Shown here: one piece after another, positions 1 to 10,682 of the stretch
Layout of the letters: every line of letters begins with the position of its first letter
Position numbering within the stretch: position 1 is the stretch's first letter
Assembly: GCA_017539025.1 (NCBI GenBank)
Contig: JAFYHT010000034.1
Span: forward strand, 16,102-80,101
Direction: 5' to 3'
Length of the DNA: 64,000 nt
Source: Erysipelotrichaceae bacterium
GTDB lineage: Bacteria; Bacillota_I; Bacilli_A; Erysipelotrichales; Erysipelotrichaceae
Program-made: the position numbers and the translations under genes
The notes under the pieces: model-generated
The model's input: only the letters and a program-made list of their open reading frames with translations
Databases searched by the model: none
What the model was told of the DNA's origin: nothing

Positions 1-1661
<1,661 letters not shown>

Positions 1662-1774
1662 CACTTTTTCCTCCTTGTGATCTTTTGACAATTTCATTGT
1701 ATGGGAAAGTAAATATTATGAAAATGATTTATATTTTATATATAATATTAGTAGATTTAATATTTGGAGGACAT
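1662..1774. promoter_or_regulatory. Divergent promoter region, PTS operon / LysR regulator
   Basis: This AT-rich 113-bp gap separates two divergent genes. A perfect TTGACA lies at 1685-1690 on the plus strand, but the AT-rich -10 candidates after it are not optimally spaced. On the minus strand TACAAT (complement of 1697-1702) could serve the PTS gene. A LysR protein usually binds such a shared region; its exact site could not be assigned. Confidence 0.45.
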
Positions 1775-2680
1775 ATGGAATTTGATGATGTAAGTACATT
1801 TCTACAGATCGTAAACGACGGAAATATCGCACTGGCAGCCCGCAATCTTTTTATCACGCAAGGCACTGTTTCACTTAGATTAAAAAGACTGGAAGAAGAG
1901 TTAGGAGTAATGCTTTTATATCGTCAGAAAGGCATTAAAAAAGCAGAACTGACCTCTGAGGGAGAACAGTTTCTGCCGATCGCCAAACAATGGATCACTC
2001 TCAATCAACAGGCCCTGGGGATCAAAGATCAGCAGTCCTTTTATGAATTAAGGATTTCCTCCAATGTATCAAATAATCTTTATTTCCTGTCTTACTTCTT
2101 TCCCTATTTTTCAAAGATGCATCCGGAAATAAAGCTGTATCTTCAGACCGAACACTCTTATGAGACCCACCAGCTGATCCAGAATCAGAACATCGACCTG
2201 GGCTTCACCAATTCCCTGCACAATTTTTCCTATGTATCCTCAAAACCTATCTGGAGCGAAGACATGGTGATCATCGTGCACGAAGATGATCCTTTCCTTA
2301 AAACAAGAGACCTGAAAGACCTGAATGTCAATAACGAGATCCACAGCACCATGCCATCCTTTTTTCAGGACTGGTATCATCTGCATTTTCCATCGGAAAA
2401 ACCATTTGTAACGATCGGAGACATCACTCTTCTTGATCAGTATCTGCTCTATCCGGACACTTGGGCACTCGTCTCAGAAAATGTTGCGGATTCCTTATGC
2501 ATGAAATATCACAGACTCGTCAAAGTCCCATTCAGAAAAGATGAACCACCCAAAAGAACGACCTATATGCTCAGATACAAAACAGAAAGACCCTGGATCG
2601 ATAAAACAGCTGATATCTTTATCAGTGAACTGATCTCATTTGCGAAAGAATATCCAGCATTACACATCATCGAACTGTGA
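1775..2680 (+). CDS. LysR-family transcriptional regulator
   Basis: A 301-residue regulator with an N-terminal winged helix-turn-helix (residues about 1-60, containing NIALAARNLFITQGTVSLRLKRLEE in outline) and a C-terminal periplasmic-binding-like effector domain, the usual LysR layout and length. The ATG at 1775 follows TTTGGAGG by 4 bases; an in-frame upstream extension of 30 hydrophobic residues is just AT-rich leader. It is divergent from the PTS/6-phospho-beta-glucosidase operon, so it probably controls that operon in response to a sugar or sugar phosphate. LysR control of a beta-glucoside PTS is less common than BglG/LicT antitermination, and no antiterminator gene is present here. Confidence 0.88.
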   Translation: MEFDDVSTFLQIVNDGNIALAARNLFITQGTVSLRLKRLEEELGVMLLYRQKGIKKAELTSEGEQFLPIAKQWITLNQQALGIKDQQSFYELRISSNVSNNLYFLSYFFPYFSKMHPEIKLYLQTEHSYETHQLIQNQNIDLGFTNSLHNFSYVSSKPIWSEDMVIIVHEDDPFLKTRDLKDLNVNNEIHSTMPSFFQDWYHLHFPSEKPFVTIGDITLLDQYLLYPDTWALVSENVADSLCMKYHRLVKVPFRKDEPPKRTTYMLRYKTERPWIDKTADIFISELISFAKEYPALHIIEL

Positions 2681-2693
2681 TATCGTTTTTTCA

Positions 2694-2865
2694 ATAGCCT
2701 ACACCCTATTGAGGGATTCAAAAAACACCTCATTAGGGTCTGTATTCTCATTTATGAGTGAAAAATCCCTCAAAAATAAAATTTTGGATCATATGAGGTG
2801 TTCTGCTTTCTGTTTTACCTTTTTTAATTACACAAAGGTACGTTTTTCAACAGACAATAGGCTAT
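2694..2865. repeat. Structured intergenic element with terminal inverted repeats (possible MITE or bidirectional terminator)
   Basis: This lies between two convergent genes. The ends are an 8-bp inverted repeat (ATAGCCTA 2694-2701, TAGGCTAT 2858-2865). Inside are competing pairings: ACCCTATTGAGG (2703-2714) with CCTCATTAGGGT (2728-2739, one mismatch); TGAGGGATT (2710-2718) with AATCCCTCA (2764-2772); and AACACCTCAT (2724-2733) with ATGAGGTGTT (2793-2802). The last two interleave in pseudoknot order. The element may be a small non-autonomous mobile element or a complex terminator; no coding capacity is evident. Confidence 0.45.
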
Positions 2866-2932
2866 GAACTATCTAAAAATACTTGTGATATCAACAAATA
2901 AGAATTATCTGAATCAGAAACAATCGTTCTTC

Positions 2933-5602
2933 TCAGTTCCTCTTGATCTTACAATCAAAACTGTAATTACCGGATCCTTTTTCAAAGGTTGTTTTGTCCG
3001 GCAATACGATTTTTGCCGTAGTGCATGGAGGAACATCAACTTGCATATGGAAAGTATCGCCGCTTATCTTCCATTCGCAGGATATTTTTCCATATTCAGA
3101 ATCAAATGTTCTGTTTGCGGAAGTGATCCTTGGATCAATAATCGGTTCAATCTTAAAGGAACGATAGCCTGCTTCCAAAGCTACAATTCCTCCGATGTTT
3201 CTGAACATCCAGTCATCGACGCACCCGAACGCATAATGATTCAAGCTGACAACCATTGGGGATCCGTCTTCGTTTGTTGTGATCCAGCTTTCCCAGATTG
3301 TTGTTGCGCCGTTTTCTACTTCATATAGCCAAGACGGACATCTTGTCTGAAACAGAAGATCATACGCTTTATCTGCGTGTCCGTTTTCGCAAAGTGTATC
3401 AAGAATCACCGGTGTGCCCAGAAATCCTGTATCAAGACAGCCGTTATTTTCCTCGATTTTCTTTAGTACTGTATTTGTAAACTGCTTTCTCAGTCTTTCA
3501 GGAACCAGCCCGTAGTGCAATGGAATGACATAGGCTCCCATCGCTTCTACCGGCATATTCCCATCTTCAGAAATGACTCCTTTCACAAAAGCATCTTTCA
3601 TCTTTTCTGCCATTGGCCCATAGTATTCTTTATCTGTTTTTTTGCCGAGTATATCTGCAATTCTGGCAAAATTGTTCATCGCAAGATAAGCGTATGTTTC
3701 CGGAACATACTTCTTTCCGTCATTCATGCTATCTGTCATGCTTTTGGTATCCGTCAATCCGTTCTTTGTCTTGCTTGGAATCAGCCATTCTCCATAATGG
3801 AATCCGGTATTCCAGAGATACTGATCGATTTCTTTGGCAATCTTTTTATTTCCGCGATATTTCTTTGCAGTAGCTATGATGAAATCACACCATTTCTTCA
3901 TCGTCTCATACATCTGCTCCAAAACGATCGTATTTCCCGTCTGTTCATACATTGCCAGCGGTACCAGGATGCACGCATCACCCCATCCCGCCACGCCGGC
4001 TTCCCCTTTAAATCCTCCCATAGCACTAAGAAGAAAATCGAGATTCTTATAGCTGACATTATTGGGAACAACCATAGGAACTGCTCCCTTTTTACTTTGA
4101 TCTGCCACAACGCTGCGCAGCCATCCGGTTAACAGTCCTGTAGTATCTTCGTTTTGCAAAGATGTCGCCGCATAGATACCGATATCTCCGGTCCAGCCTG
4201 CTTTTTCTCTTTGCGGACAGTCTGTTGGAATCGACAACATGTTGGAACGCTGAGACCACAGCGTATTTTCATAGAGACGATTCAGCCTTTCATCACTGCA
4301 TTCAAATGTTCCTGCAACCTTTTTATCCGTAGACATGGCTACAGCGATAAAATCATCGAGATTCACCCGTTCAAGTCCACTGATCCTGACATAACGGAAA
4401 CCATGGAATGAGAATTTAGCTTCATAAACGGCTTTCTGACCATCGGAAATATATTCAACTTTCTGATCGCATCCTCCCCCAATCCCTTTTGTACCTAATA
4501 TGTTGTTGAAATAGTTGCCGTCTTTGTCCGGAATTTCAAAATGATCCAGAGTCAATTTGGTTCCTGCCGGAACATCTATATTGAACCGCACATGTCCCGC
4601 CAGGTTCTGACCGAAGTCTATGATCCTTTCACCTTTTGGTGAGATATATGTCTTTTGAGCTTTTACTTCTTTGACGGCTCTGACCGGTTCCTGCAGCTGT
4701 GCTTTCAGCACGTGTGACTGATTTACAGAAACTTTTGCCTTTTTCCATAGACTGTCGTCAAAATCCGGCGTATCCCATCCGGGGATTTCTTTATTTGCAT
4801 CATATGCTTCTCCGGCAAACAGATCTGCATAAAGAACCGCTCCTTTTCCGGTCTTCTCCGATCCATCTGAATAAACAATCTGTTTTGTGCCATCTTCCAG
4901 CTTTATTTCCAACTGATAGAATATAGCATGAGGCATCTTTGCAGTCTTCTTGTTCATTGTGGTAATCGGACAGAAATACCATCCATCTGCCACATACATT
5001 CCCAGAGCGTTTTCACCCTGTCGGATCAGATCGCTTACATTATATGTCTGATAATTAATGAAATGATCGTAAGATGTATACTCCGGTGCAAAAGATCTGT
5101 CATCAACTCTTTTTCCGTTGAGACTGGCTTCATAAATACCAAGACAGCTTGCATACAGTCTGGCACTGACAACTTTCTGGTCAACATTGAAGGTTCTCCT
5201 GAATAACGTCGGAGCGGGCTGATTGCCAAAACCCTTCTTTCTCTTTTTGTTTTTCTCATCCGCCTCAACCCAAAGAGCCTTCATTTCTTTCTGATCGAAA
5301 AAAGCAGTTTCAAAGAATGAAGAAATCTCGTCTTTATCATCATGGTTATCAGTTACGCTTACTGTAACATCATACCTGGTGCATGATTTCAGCTTTTTCC
5401 CCTGATATGGAATAAATGTCGTCTGTTCCGACGCAATTACACCGCTATCCCAAAGGATCTCGCTCTTATCGGAAACAACGATCCGATATGATGCCTGTTT
5501 CGTGTTCTCCTTTTCACTTTTGATTTTCCAGGAAAAATACGGATTTTCATCAAGGCCAAGCATTTCATGTGTGTGATTTGTCTTAAGATCATAAATTCTC
5601 AT
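2933..5602 (-). CDS. Alpha-L-rhamnosidase, GH78
   Basis: An 889-residue cytoplasmic glycosidase releasing terminal alpha-L-rhamnose, for example from flavonoid glycosides such as rutinosides. Beta-sandwich domains fill about residues 1-430, an (alpha/alpha)6 barrel about 430-790, and a C-terminal beta domain the rest. The signature DCPQREKAGWTGD places D461, E466 and D473 at the same spacing as the catalytic acid cluster of GH78 enzymes, with E466 as general acid; E771 in NGATTIWE matches the general base. There is no signal peptide, so the substrate must be imported. The ATG at 5602 follows AAAGGAGG by 5 bases. An AraC regulator is divergent and is the likely activator. Confidence 0.95.
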   Translation of the reverse strand: MRIYDLKTNHTHEMLGLDENPYFSWKIKSEKENTKQASYRIVVSDKSEILWDSGVIASEQTTFIPYQGKKLKSCTRYDVTVSVTDNHDDKDEISSFFETAFFDQKEMKALWVEADEKNKKRKKGFGNQPAPTLFRRTFNVDQKVVSARLYASCLGIYEASLNGKRVDDRSFAPEYTSYDHFINYQTYNVSDLIRQGENALGMYVADGWYFCPITTMNKKTAKMPHAIFYQLEIKLEDGTKQIVYSDGSEKTGKGAVLYADLFAGEAYDANKEIPGWDTPDFDDSLWKKAKVSVNQSHVLKAQLQEPVRAVKEVKAQKTYISPKGERIIDFGQNLAGHVRFNIDVPAGTKLTLDHFEIPDKDGNYFNNILGTKGIGGGCDQKVEYISDGQKAVYEAKFSFHGFRYVRISGLERVNLDDFIAVAMSTDKKVAGTFECSDERLNRLYENTLWSQRSNMLSIPTDCPQREKAGWTGDIGIYAATSLQNEDTTGLLTGWLRSVVADQSKKGAVPMVVPNNVSYKNLDFLLSAMGGFKGEAGVAGWGDACILVPLAMYEQTGNTIVLEQMYETMKKWCDFIIATAKKYRGNKKIAKEIDQYLWNTGFHYGEWLIPSKTKNGLTDTKSMTDSMNDGKKYVPETYAYLAMNNFARIADILGKKTDKEYYGPMAEKMKDAFVKGVISEDGNMPVEAMGAYVIPLHYGLVPERLRKQFTNTVLKKIEENNGCLDTGFLGTPVILDTLCENGHADKAYDLLFQTRCPSWLYEVENGATTIWESWITTNEDGSPMVVSLNHYAFGCVDDWMFRNIGGIVALEAGYRSFKIEPIIDPRITSANRTFDSEYGKISCEWKISGDTFHMQVDVPPCTTAKIVLPDKTTFEKGSGNYSFDCKIKRN

Positions 5603-5729
5603 AATTTCCTCCTTTATTGCACTATATTGCTTGTATATTTCTTGTACAATTACATTATAGAAACGAATTTAAAGTCAGAAAATGCACTGAATTGCTGAAT
5701 AACTTGCATTATCTTGCGGAGGTAATAGG
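5603..5729. promoter_or_regulatory. Divergent promoter region, GH78 / AraC regulator
   Basis: Minus-strand promoter candidates for the rhamnosidase are TTGTAC, a 17-bp spacer and TATAGT close to the ribosome site, and a consensus TATAAT (complement of 5654-5659) further upstream with only a weak TTCTGA 15 bp before it. Weak -35 elements are typical of AraC-activated promoters. The plus strand carries GGAGGT 6 bases before the regulator start. Confidence 0.5.
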
Positions 5730-6683
5730 ATGTTAGAAAAATATCAAATGTTTCATTACGAATTGGGAAAAGGAAAAAAAGGTTTACCGATCAAGCAGAT
5801 CAAAGAATTTGATACAAGCGAAGTCGAAAAGTTCTCATCTGAATCATCAGCCGATTTTCAATTAAGCGGTTATGTCGATGTGTTAAATATCATTCCTCAA
5901 CCCGACGACCAATGGAAAGCACATATGTATTTACAGTCCTTCTCATTGATGTATTCCGGCTTTGATTATTTTACCAATCGAGATAAAAGCGATACATACC
6001 TGATTATCTATACTGTTTCCGGAAATGGAAAGCTGGAGTATCAGGGGCAGAGTTACGAGCTTCATCCAACAGATATTATTTGGATCGATTGCCATAATCG
6101 ACATCTATATGCGACGCAAGGAGAATTCTGGGAACACATGGATCTTCACATAAACGGACAGGGAGTTTTGTTATACTATCAGGAATTCATCAGAAGAAGC
6201 AATCCCGTTATTAAAGGTGATGATTTGTTTATGAAAGACTTGGAAAATCTTCTTGATTCTTATTCGTTTCCTTCACCTCTTCGCAGCATGATGATATCTC
6301 ACCGGATAGAGAATATGTTAAATCACCTTGTGATCAAAAAAAGCCGCGAAGAAGAAAACGAAACAGAAAGCTACTACTCGATTGAAAAGATGGTTTCCTA
6401 TATCAATAAGCATTACAACGAAAGAATCACTCTTGATGATCTTTCGGCGAATTCAGGTATCAGTAAATTTCATCTTTCAAGAGAATTTAAAAAAATAACG
6501 GGATTCCCGCCAAATGAATATATTATAAATCTGCGTCTGGAACACGCTAAAAGAATGCTGGATAATACGTCACTGAATGTCAAAGAAATAGCTCAATCTG
6601 TAGGAATAGAAAATGAAGCATACTTTTCAAGACTGTTCAGAAACAGAACCGGTATATCACCAAATGCTTACCGGAATAAATAG
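5730..6683 (+). CDS. AraC-family regulator of rhamnosidase gene
   Basis: A 317-residue regulator. The N-terminal half resembles a cupin-type AraC ligand-binding domain (segments such as YTVSGNGKLEYQGQSYEL and the following DIIWIDCHNRH). The C-terminal about 100 residues contain two helix-turn-helix motifs, ending in the family signature GIENEAYFSRLFRNRTGISPNAYR. It starts at an ATG 6 bases after GGAGGT and is transcribed away from the GH78 gene. By analogy with RhaS/RhaR and related Bacillota regulators it most likely senses rhamnose or a rhamnoside and activates the neighbour; the ligand is inference. Confidence 0.9.
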   Translation: MLEKYQMFHYELGKGKKGLPIKQIKEFDTSEVEKFSSESSADFQLSGYVDVLNIIPQPDDQWKAHMYLQSFSLMYSGFDYFTNRDKSDTYLIIYTVSGNGKLEYQGQSYELHPTDIIWIDCHNRHLYATQGEFWEHMDLHINGQGVLLYYQEFIRRSNPVIKGDDLFMKDLENLLDSYSFPSPLRSMMISHRIENMLNHLVIKKSREEENETESYYSIEKMVSYINKHYNERITLDDLSANSGISKFHLSREFKKITGFPPNEYIINLRLEHAKRMLDNTSLNVKEIAQSVGIENEAYFSRLFRNRTGISPNAYRNK

Positions 6684-6876
6684 AGAACATTTGGCCAAAC
6701 AGATATGAAGGTAGTTCGATACCCTGGGGTCAAATAAAAAATATGAATTATAATCCTTATATGATTTTATTTATACAAAGCTGATACAACTTATAATTGA
6801 ATATACATCACAGATCCTTTCGATTTTATTCATATTAAAAGACGGGTATACCCATCTTACATGGAACAATGCATTT

Positions 6877-9483
6877 TTAAGGTTTTAACAAAACCGTTCC
6901 ATCAGGTATTTTGATATCATAGACACATTCATCATTTTGCCAACGCCAATTTACTTCGACCGATCCATATACCGTCATCATTCTGCACCTGACCCAAGAC
7001 AAGGACTTGTCGGGCTGAGGTTTGATAACAAAAGAATTATTATCACATATTTGGATGCCGCATACAGTATCGAAAAGAAACTTACACACGGACCCCATCG
7101 AATAGTGATTAAAAGATATACTCCTCGGATGCCCGTTTTCATACCCTTTATAATTTTCCCAGACCGTTGTTGCACCATTTAACACCATTGCTAACCAGCC
7201 TGGTTCTTCTGAATTACAAAGCATCTGATATGCTGTCTTCAGATATCCGTATTTTGCCAATGTCTGAAGCAAGAATCCGGTAGATAAGAAACCAGTACCA
7301 ACTTTATACTCATTCTCAATCACTTTGCGATTCAGTTTTTCAGCGATCTGTTTTTCTTCTTCTTGAGATGCACATAAACCTAAGGCCAGCATTCTGACAT
7401 ACCTTGCCATTCTCAAATCGTTTTGACCTTCTAAATCCTTTGCGAAATAGTAACGATATGCTTCTTTCGATCCCCTGGCATAGTCTTCTACTTCCTTCAG
7501 TTCTTTCAGATAGGTCTCTTTGTTTTCTTTTTCTATCAGATGTCTTAACATCTCTGCTAACAAAGACATCGAATAATGCAAGTAAGCAGTTGCGATTTCC
7601 GGTTTTGGCTTAACAAGATACATCGGATTATTTGTCTCTTCTTCAAACCCCGGTTCACACCACTCACCCCAATGAATCCCAGATTCCACAGCATACTTTT
7701 TATATGCCGATGCCTCAAGCGCTTCATTCTGATAAATCTTTTTGAGTGGATGACCTTCCGGCAATTTATCTGCCATATTCTTATCAGAAGCAAGCCGAAT
7801 CACATATTTCTTCCATCCCAGCATCAGTTCCGTATTATCTGTTATATAACTGTCGTCCTGATATATCTTCCACATCATATAAGGAATGATGATCGCAGCA
7901 TCCGCCCATCCGGCACTTCCATTTACCGCATCTCTTTCACTATTGTTTGGCCTGATTCTTGGATTGACATCCACCACCATTCCGTTGTCTCTTTGACAAT
8001 CTTTGACATCCTTAAGCCATTTACGGAAAAACGGACCCGTGTTGGCAAAACAAGTACTTGTCGCCGCAAAGATCTGTGCATCACCAGTCCAACCGCTTTT
8101 CTCCCTTTGCGGACAGTCGGTCGGTATATCGATAAAGTTGCTTTTCTGACTCCAGATCACATTCTGAACAAAACGATTGAGATTATCATTGGAACATTCA
8201 AAACTGCTTTCATAGGGAATATCCGTATAGATCGCGATCGCTTTAAAACAATTCGGATCAACGGTATCGATCCCTTCGACAAGCGCATAACGAAAGCCGG
8301 AATAGAAGAAATCCGGTTCATAGATCTCGTTTTCTCCATTGCAGATGTATTCGATCTTCTGCAGATTGTTCACTCTTCCTTTTAATGTATGATCGCAATA
8401 CTCCCCTTTATCAAGAACTTCACACAAACGTAACGTGATCTTCTGATCTTTTGTTGTTAATCCATCTTGTATATTGAACTTCACAAAGCCTGATAAGTTC
8501 TGCTTAAAATCTAGAATCATCTTTCCGCTTGGAGAAATCAACAGTTCCGGCACGAATTCTTCATGAGCCTTGATCATCGGCAATATCGCTGCTTCCGGGC
8601 AAGGAATGTTCTCAACAAACTCTTCTCCTTTTACATTCGACAAAAGGAAAGCGTTTTTTGAATAACTGAAATGTTTTGTTGAATCATAGACTTCTCCATC
8701 TTTCAGATCAGCAAATCTTACCGGTCCATCATTGCTCCAGCAATAGCTTTCGTCTGTTCCGTAACATTCAAGCGTCCCATCGATATATTTAATCTCCAAC
8801 TGTGCCAGTAAAGCAAGTGTGTCCCCCGAGAAGTATTCAACATTATCGCTGCCGATTTTTCCTTTATACCACCCATCAGCCACCTGAAACTCCAAATCCA
8901 GATAATCTTTACCTTCGAGGACATCGTTTTGAATCTCATATGCATGATAATAAAGCCTCTTTGTATATTCGCTGCATCCCGGGCACAGATATCCATCCAG
9001 TCTTTTTCCGTTTACAGATACACTATAAACACCCAAAGAAGTCGCATACAGCCTGATGCTTTCGGCATCTTTTTCTCTGGAAAATGCAATTCTCTTTTTA
9101 AAGCCGTCTGCCGGAAGCCTTTCACTTTTATCTGTGTTCTGTCCGCAGATCCACTTTGCGATCCATACCTCTTTGTTTAGGAGCGCCATTTCAAATGCCT
9201 GCCAAGATTCTTCTTTTTCATCAGAATTCAACACGATGTTCCAGATCAGTCTCTGTCTGTCCTTCAATCGCGCCGACACATCTGAGGGAACAACACAATA
9301 CATATTGCTGCTGCTGACTGTTTCGCTGTCCCAGATTACGTTTTCCTCTTTTTCATCGATGATCTTAATTCGATATTGTTTCTGAAGACCTTCTCCTTTA
9401 CAATTCCATGACAATTTAATAATCCTGCTACCTAAAGGAAGCGGTTTTTCTAAATCATTCACCATCAACCTGATTGCTTTCAT
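6877..9483 (-). CDS. Second alpha-L-rhamnosidase, GH78
   Basis: An 868-residue GH78 enzyme with the same domain order as the paralogue at 2933-5602 but clearly diverged. The acid cluster is intact: D456, E461 and D468 in DCPQREKSGWTGD, with the putative general base E776 in NGATTVWE. It lacks a signal peptide and so should act in the cytoplasm. The ATG at 9483 follows AAGGAG. It has its own divergent AraC-type regulator, so the two rhamnosidases are probably induced by different rhamnosides. No rhamnose catabolic genes (isomerase, kinase, aldolase) lie in the window. Confidence 0.95.
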   Translation of the reverse strand: MKAIRLMVNDLEKPLPLGSRIIKLSWNCKGEGLQKQYRIKIIDEKEENVIWDSETVSSSNMYCVVPSDVSARLKDRQRLIWNIVLNSDEKEESWQAFEMALLNKEVWIAKWICGQNTDKSERLPADGFKKRIAFSREKDAESIRLYATSLGVYSVSVNGKRLDGYLCPGCSEYTKRLYYHAYEIQNDVLEGKDYLDLEFQVADGWYKGKIGSDNVEYFSGDTLALLAQLEIKYIDGTLECYGTDESYCWSNDGPVRFADLKDGEVYDSTKHFSYSKNAFLLSNVKGEEFVENIPCPEAAILPMIKAHEEFVPELLISPSGKMILDFKQNLSGFVKFNIQDGLTTKDQKITLRLCEVLDKGEYCDHTLKGRVNNLQKIEYICNGENEIYEPDFFYSGFRYALVEGIDTVDPNCFKAIAIYTDIPYESSFECSNDNLNRFVQNVIWSQKSNFIDIPTDCPQREKSGWTGDAQIFAATSTCFANTGPFFRKWLKDVKDCQRDNGMVVDVNPRIRPNNSERDAVNGSAGWADAAIIIPYMMWKIYQDDSYITDNTELMLGWKKYVIRLASDKNMADKLPEGHPLKKIYQNEALEASAYKKYAVESGIHWGEWCEPGFEEETNNPMYLVKPKPEIATAYLHYSMSLLAEMLRHLIEKENKETYLKELKEVEDYARGSKEAYRYYFAKDLEGQNDLRMARYVRMLALGLCASQEEEKQIAEKLNRKVIENEYKVGTGFLSTGFLLQTLAKYGYLKTAYQMLCNSEEPGWLAMVLNGATTVWENYKGYENGHPRSISFNHYSMGSVCKFLFDTVCGIQICDNNSFVIKPQPDKSLSWVRCRMMTVYGSVEVNWRWQNDECVYDIKIPDGTVLLKP

Positions 9484-9540
9484 GATCGAATCTCCTTGTA
9501 TTTTACAATGCCAATTATATTCTTACAAAGAAGTTTTATA

Positions 9541-9576
9541 TTGTATAGATTTTACTATCTATTGTATTATTTTGAT
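9541..9576 (+). promoter_or_regulatory. Promoter of AraC-type gene, apparently leaderless
   Basis: TTGTAT at 9541-9546, an 18-bp spacer and TATTAT at 9565-9570 form a good sigma-A promoter. The -10 ends exactly 6 bases before the ATG at 9577 and there is no ribosome-binding sequence, so transcription would begin at or next to the start codon. Confidence 0.55.
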
Positions 9577-10287
9577 ATGAATGCTGAAACAAAAAACAAA
9601 CAGTATAATGACAATCTCCTGAATGAATATATCAATCACAGTGTTATCGAAACTTTAATCAAAGGGTTTCATACCGAATACTCTCCGGAAGTGATCAAGT
9701 GTATCAATAAATTGAAAAAGTATGCATCTTATACTGCTACGGAACGAAGCGAATCGGAACAGGTCAATTATTTGCTGAAAGTACTGGGAATCTTCGAATA
9801 CGAAGCGATCAATACAGGTCTTCCCGAGATACAGGCTTTGGTTCTTTCACATGATCTAGAAACAGAAATAACCCGTGGGATTCAATTTCCGGTGAATACC
9901 ATACTGAGGATGTTTGACAGCTTTCAAAAAGAATGTATAACGGACCGAAGTGTGAGATCTTCTTCTAAAGACATCATTTATAATGTTATGCAATCGATAG
10001 AAAACAACACGCATAATCGATTTTCCTTGGAAGAAATATCAAATATCTTCGGATATCATCCTTCCTATATCAGTCGGCAATTTAAACTGAAAACAGGATA
10101 TACGATAACCGAATATAATCGAAAGTGCCGGATGAATGAAGCGTCGATACTTCTGAGAAAAACCAATCTTTCTTTATCATCTATTTCTTCTCTGTTATGC
10201 TTTTCAAACCAAAGCCATTTCCAAAGGGTCTTTAAACAATATTACGGAATAACGCCGCAACAATTCAGAACGAAAATAGATGACTGA
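9577..10287 (+). CDS. AraC-family regulator
   Basis: A 236-residue protein with a poorly conserved helical N-terminal region and a C-terminal AraC double helix-turn-helix (RFSLEEISNIFGYHPSYISR and the signature FSNQSHFQRVFKQYYGITPQQFR). The N-terminal half faintly resembles the all-helical domain found in the AraC proteins at 10681 and 44861. The ATG at 9577 is preferred; longer in-frame readings from TTG 9496 or ATG 9508 add an implausible Tyr/Phe-rich tract that coincides with the promoter. It is divergent from the second rhamnosidase and is its likely regulator. The start is uncertain because no Shine-Dalgarno sequence is present. Confidence 0.8.
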   Translation: MNAETKNKQYNDNLLNEYINHSVIETLIKGFHTEYSPEVIKCINKLKKYASYTATERSESEQVNYLLKVLGIFEYEAINTGLPEIQALVLSHDLETEITRGIQFPVNTILRMFDSFQKECITDRSVRSSSKDIIYNVMQSIENNTHNRFSLEEISNIFGYHPSYISRQFKLKTGYTITEYNRKCRMNEASILLRKTNLSLSSISSLLCFSNQSHFQRVFKQYYGITPQQFRTKIDD

Positions 10288-10340
10288 ATATTCCGACGAC
10301 ATCTTTTATTGAATTAATATCAGATTATTTTCATATCTTT

Positions 10341-10682
10341 TTATAATTCAATCTGCATAACACTTACAGAATACCCATCAAGATGAAGATCAAAACTGTT
10401 CCCTTTTAGATCTATTTTCCTAGTTACCGGTTCAACCACAATTTCCGGTTTGCCTTTAAAAGTCAGATTATTTCTCACTTTTAGTTTGTCTGATTGTAGA
10501 ACTGATATTTTTGCGGACTTGATTGCTTCGCTGTTCAAAGATAATATAATATCTTTTGCCTTCTTATCAGTATTTACCAATTTAATACAAATCCCGCTTC
10601 TATATAGTTCTGTGTTTTTCTCTGTTTCGATCTGTCCTGTTTCATCAAAACAATATCTGCTGCTGGGGCCTTGTGTTGTCAT
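10341..10682 (-). pseudogene. C-terminal remnant of GH51 alpha-L-arabinofuranosidase
   Basis: This reading frame of 113 residues resembles only the C-terminal beta-sandwich of GH51 arabinofuranosidases: a segment like GICIKLVNTDKKAKDIILSL and a closing stretch like GNSFDLHLDGYSVSVMQIEL match the usual end of the family. The catalytic TIM barrel (roughly 350-400 residues) is absent. Its ATG lacks a ribosome site and overlaps, within a CATG, the first codon of the AraC gene on the other strand. It is best read as the tail of a deleted gene, not a functional small protein. Confidence 0.7.

Noticed and set aside
6841..6856. GGGTATACCC palindrome near the second rhamnosidase
   Set aside because: Short and located downstream of both flanking genes, with no T run; no function could be supported.
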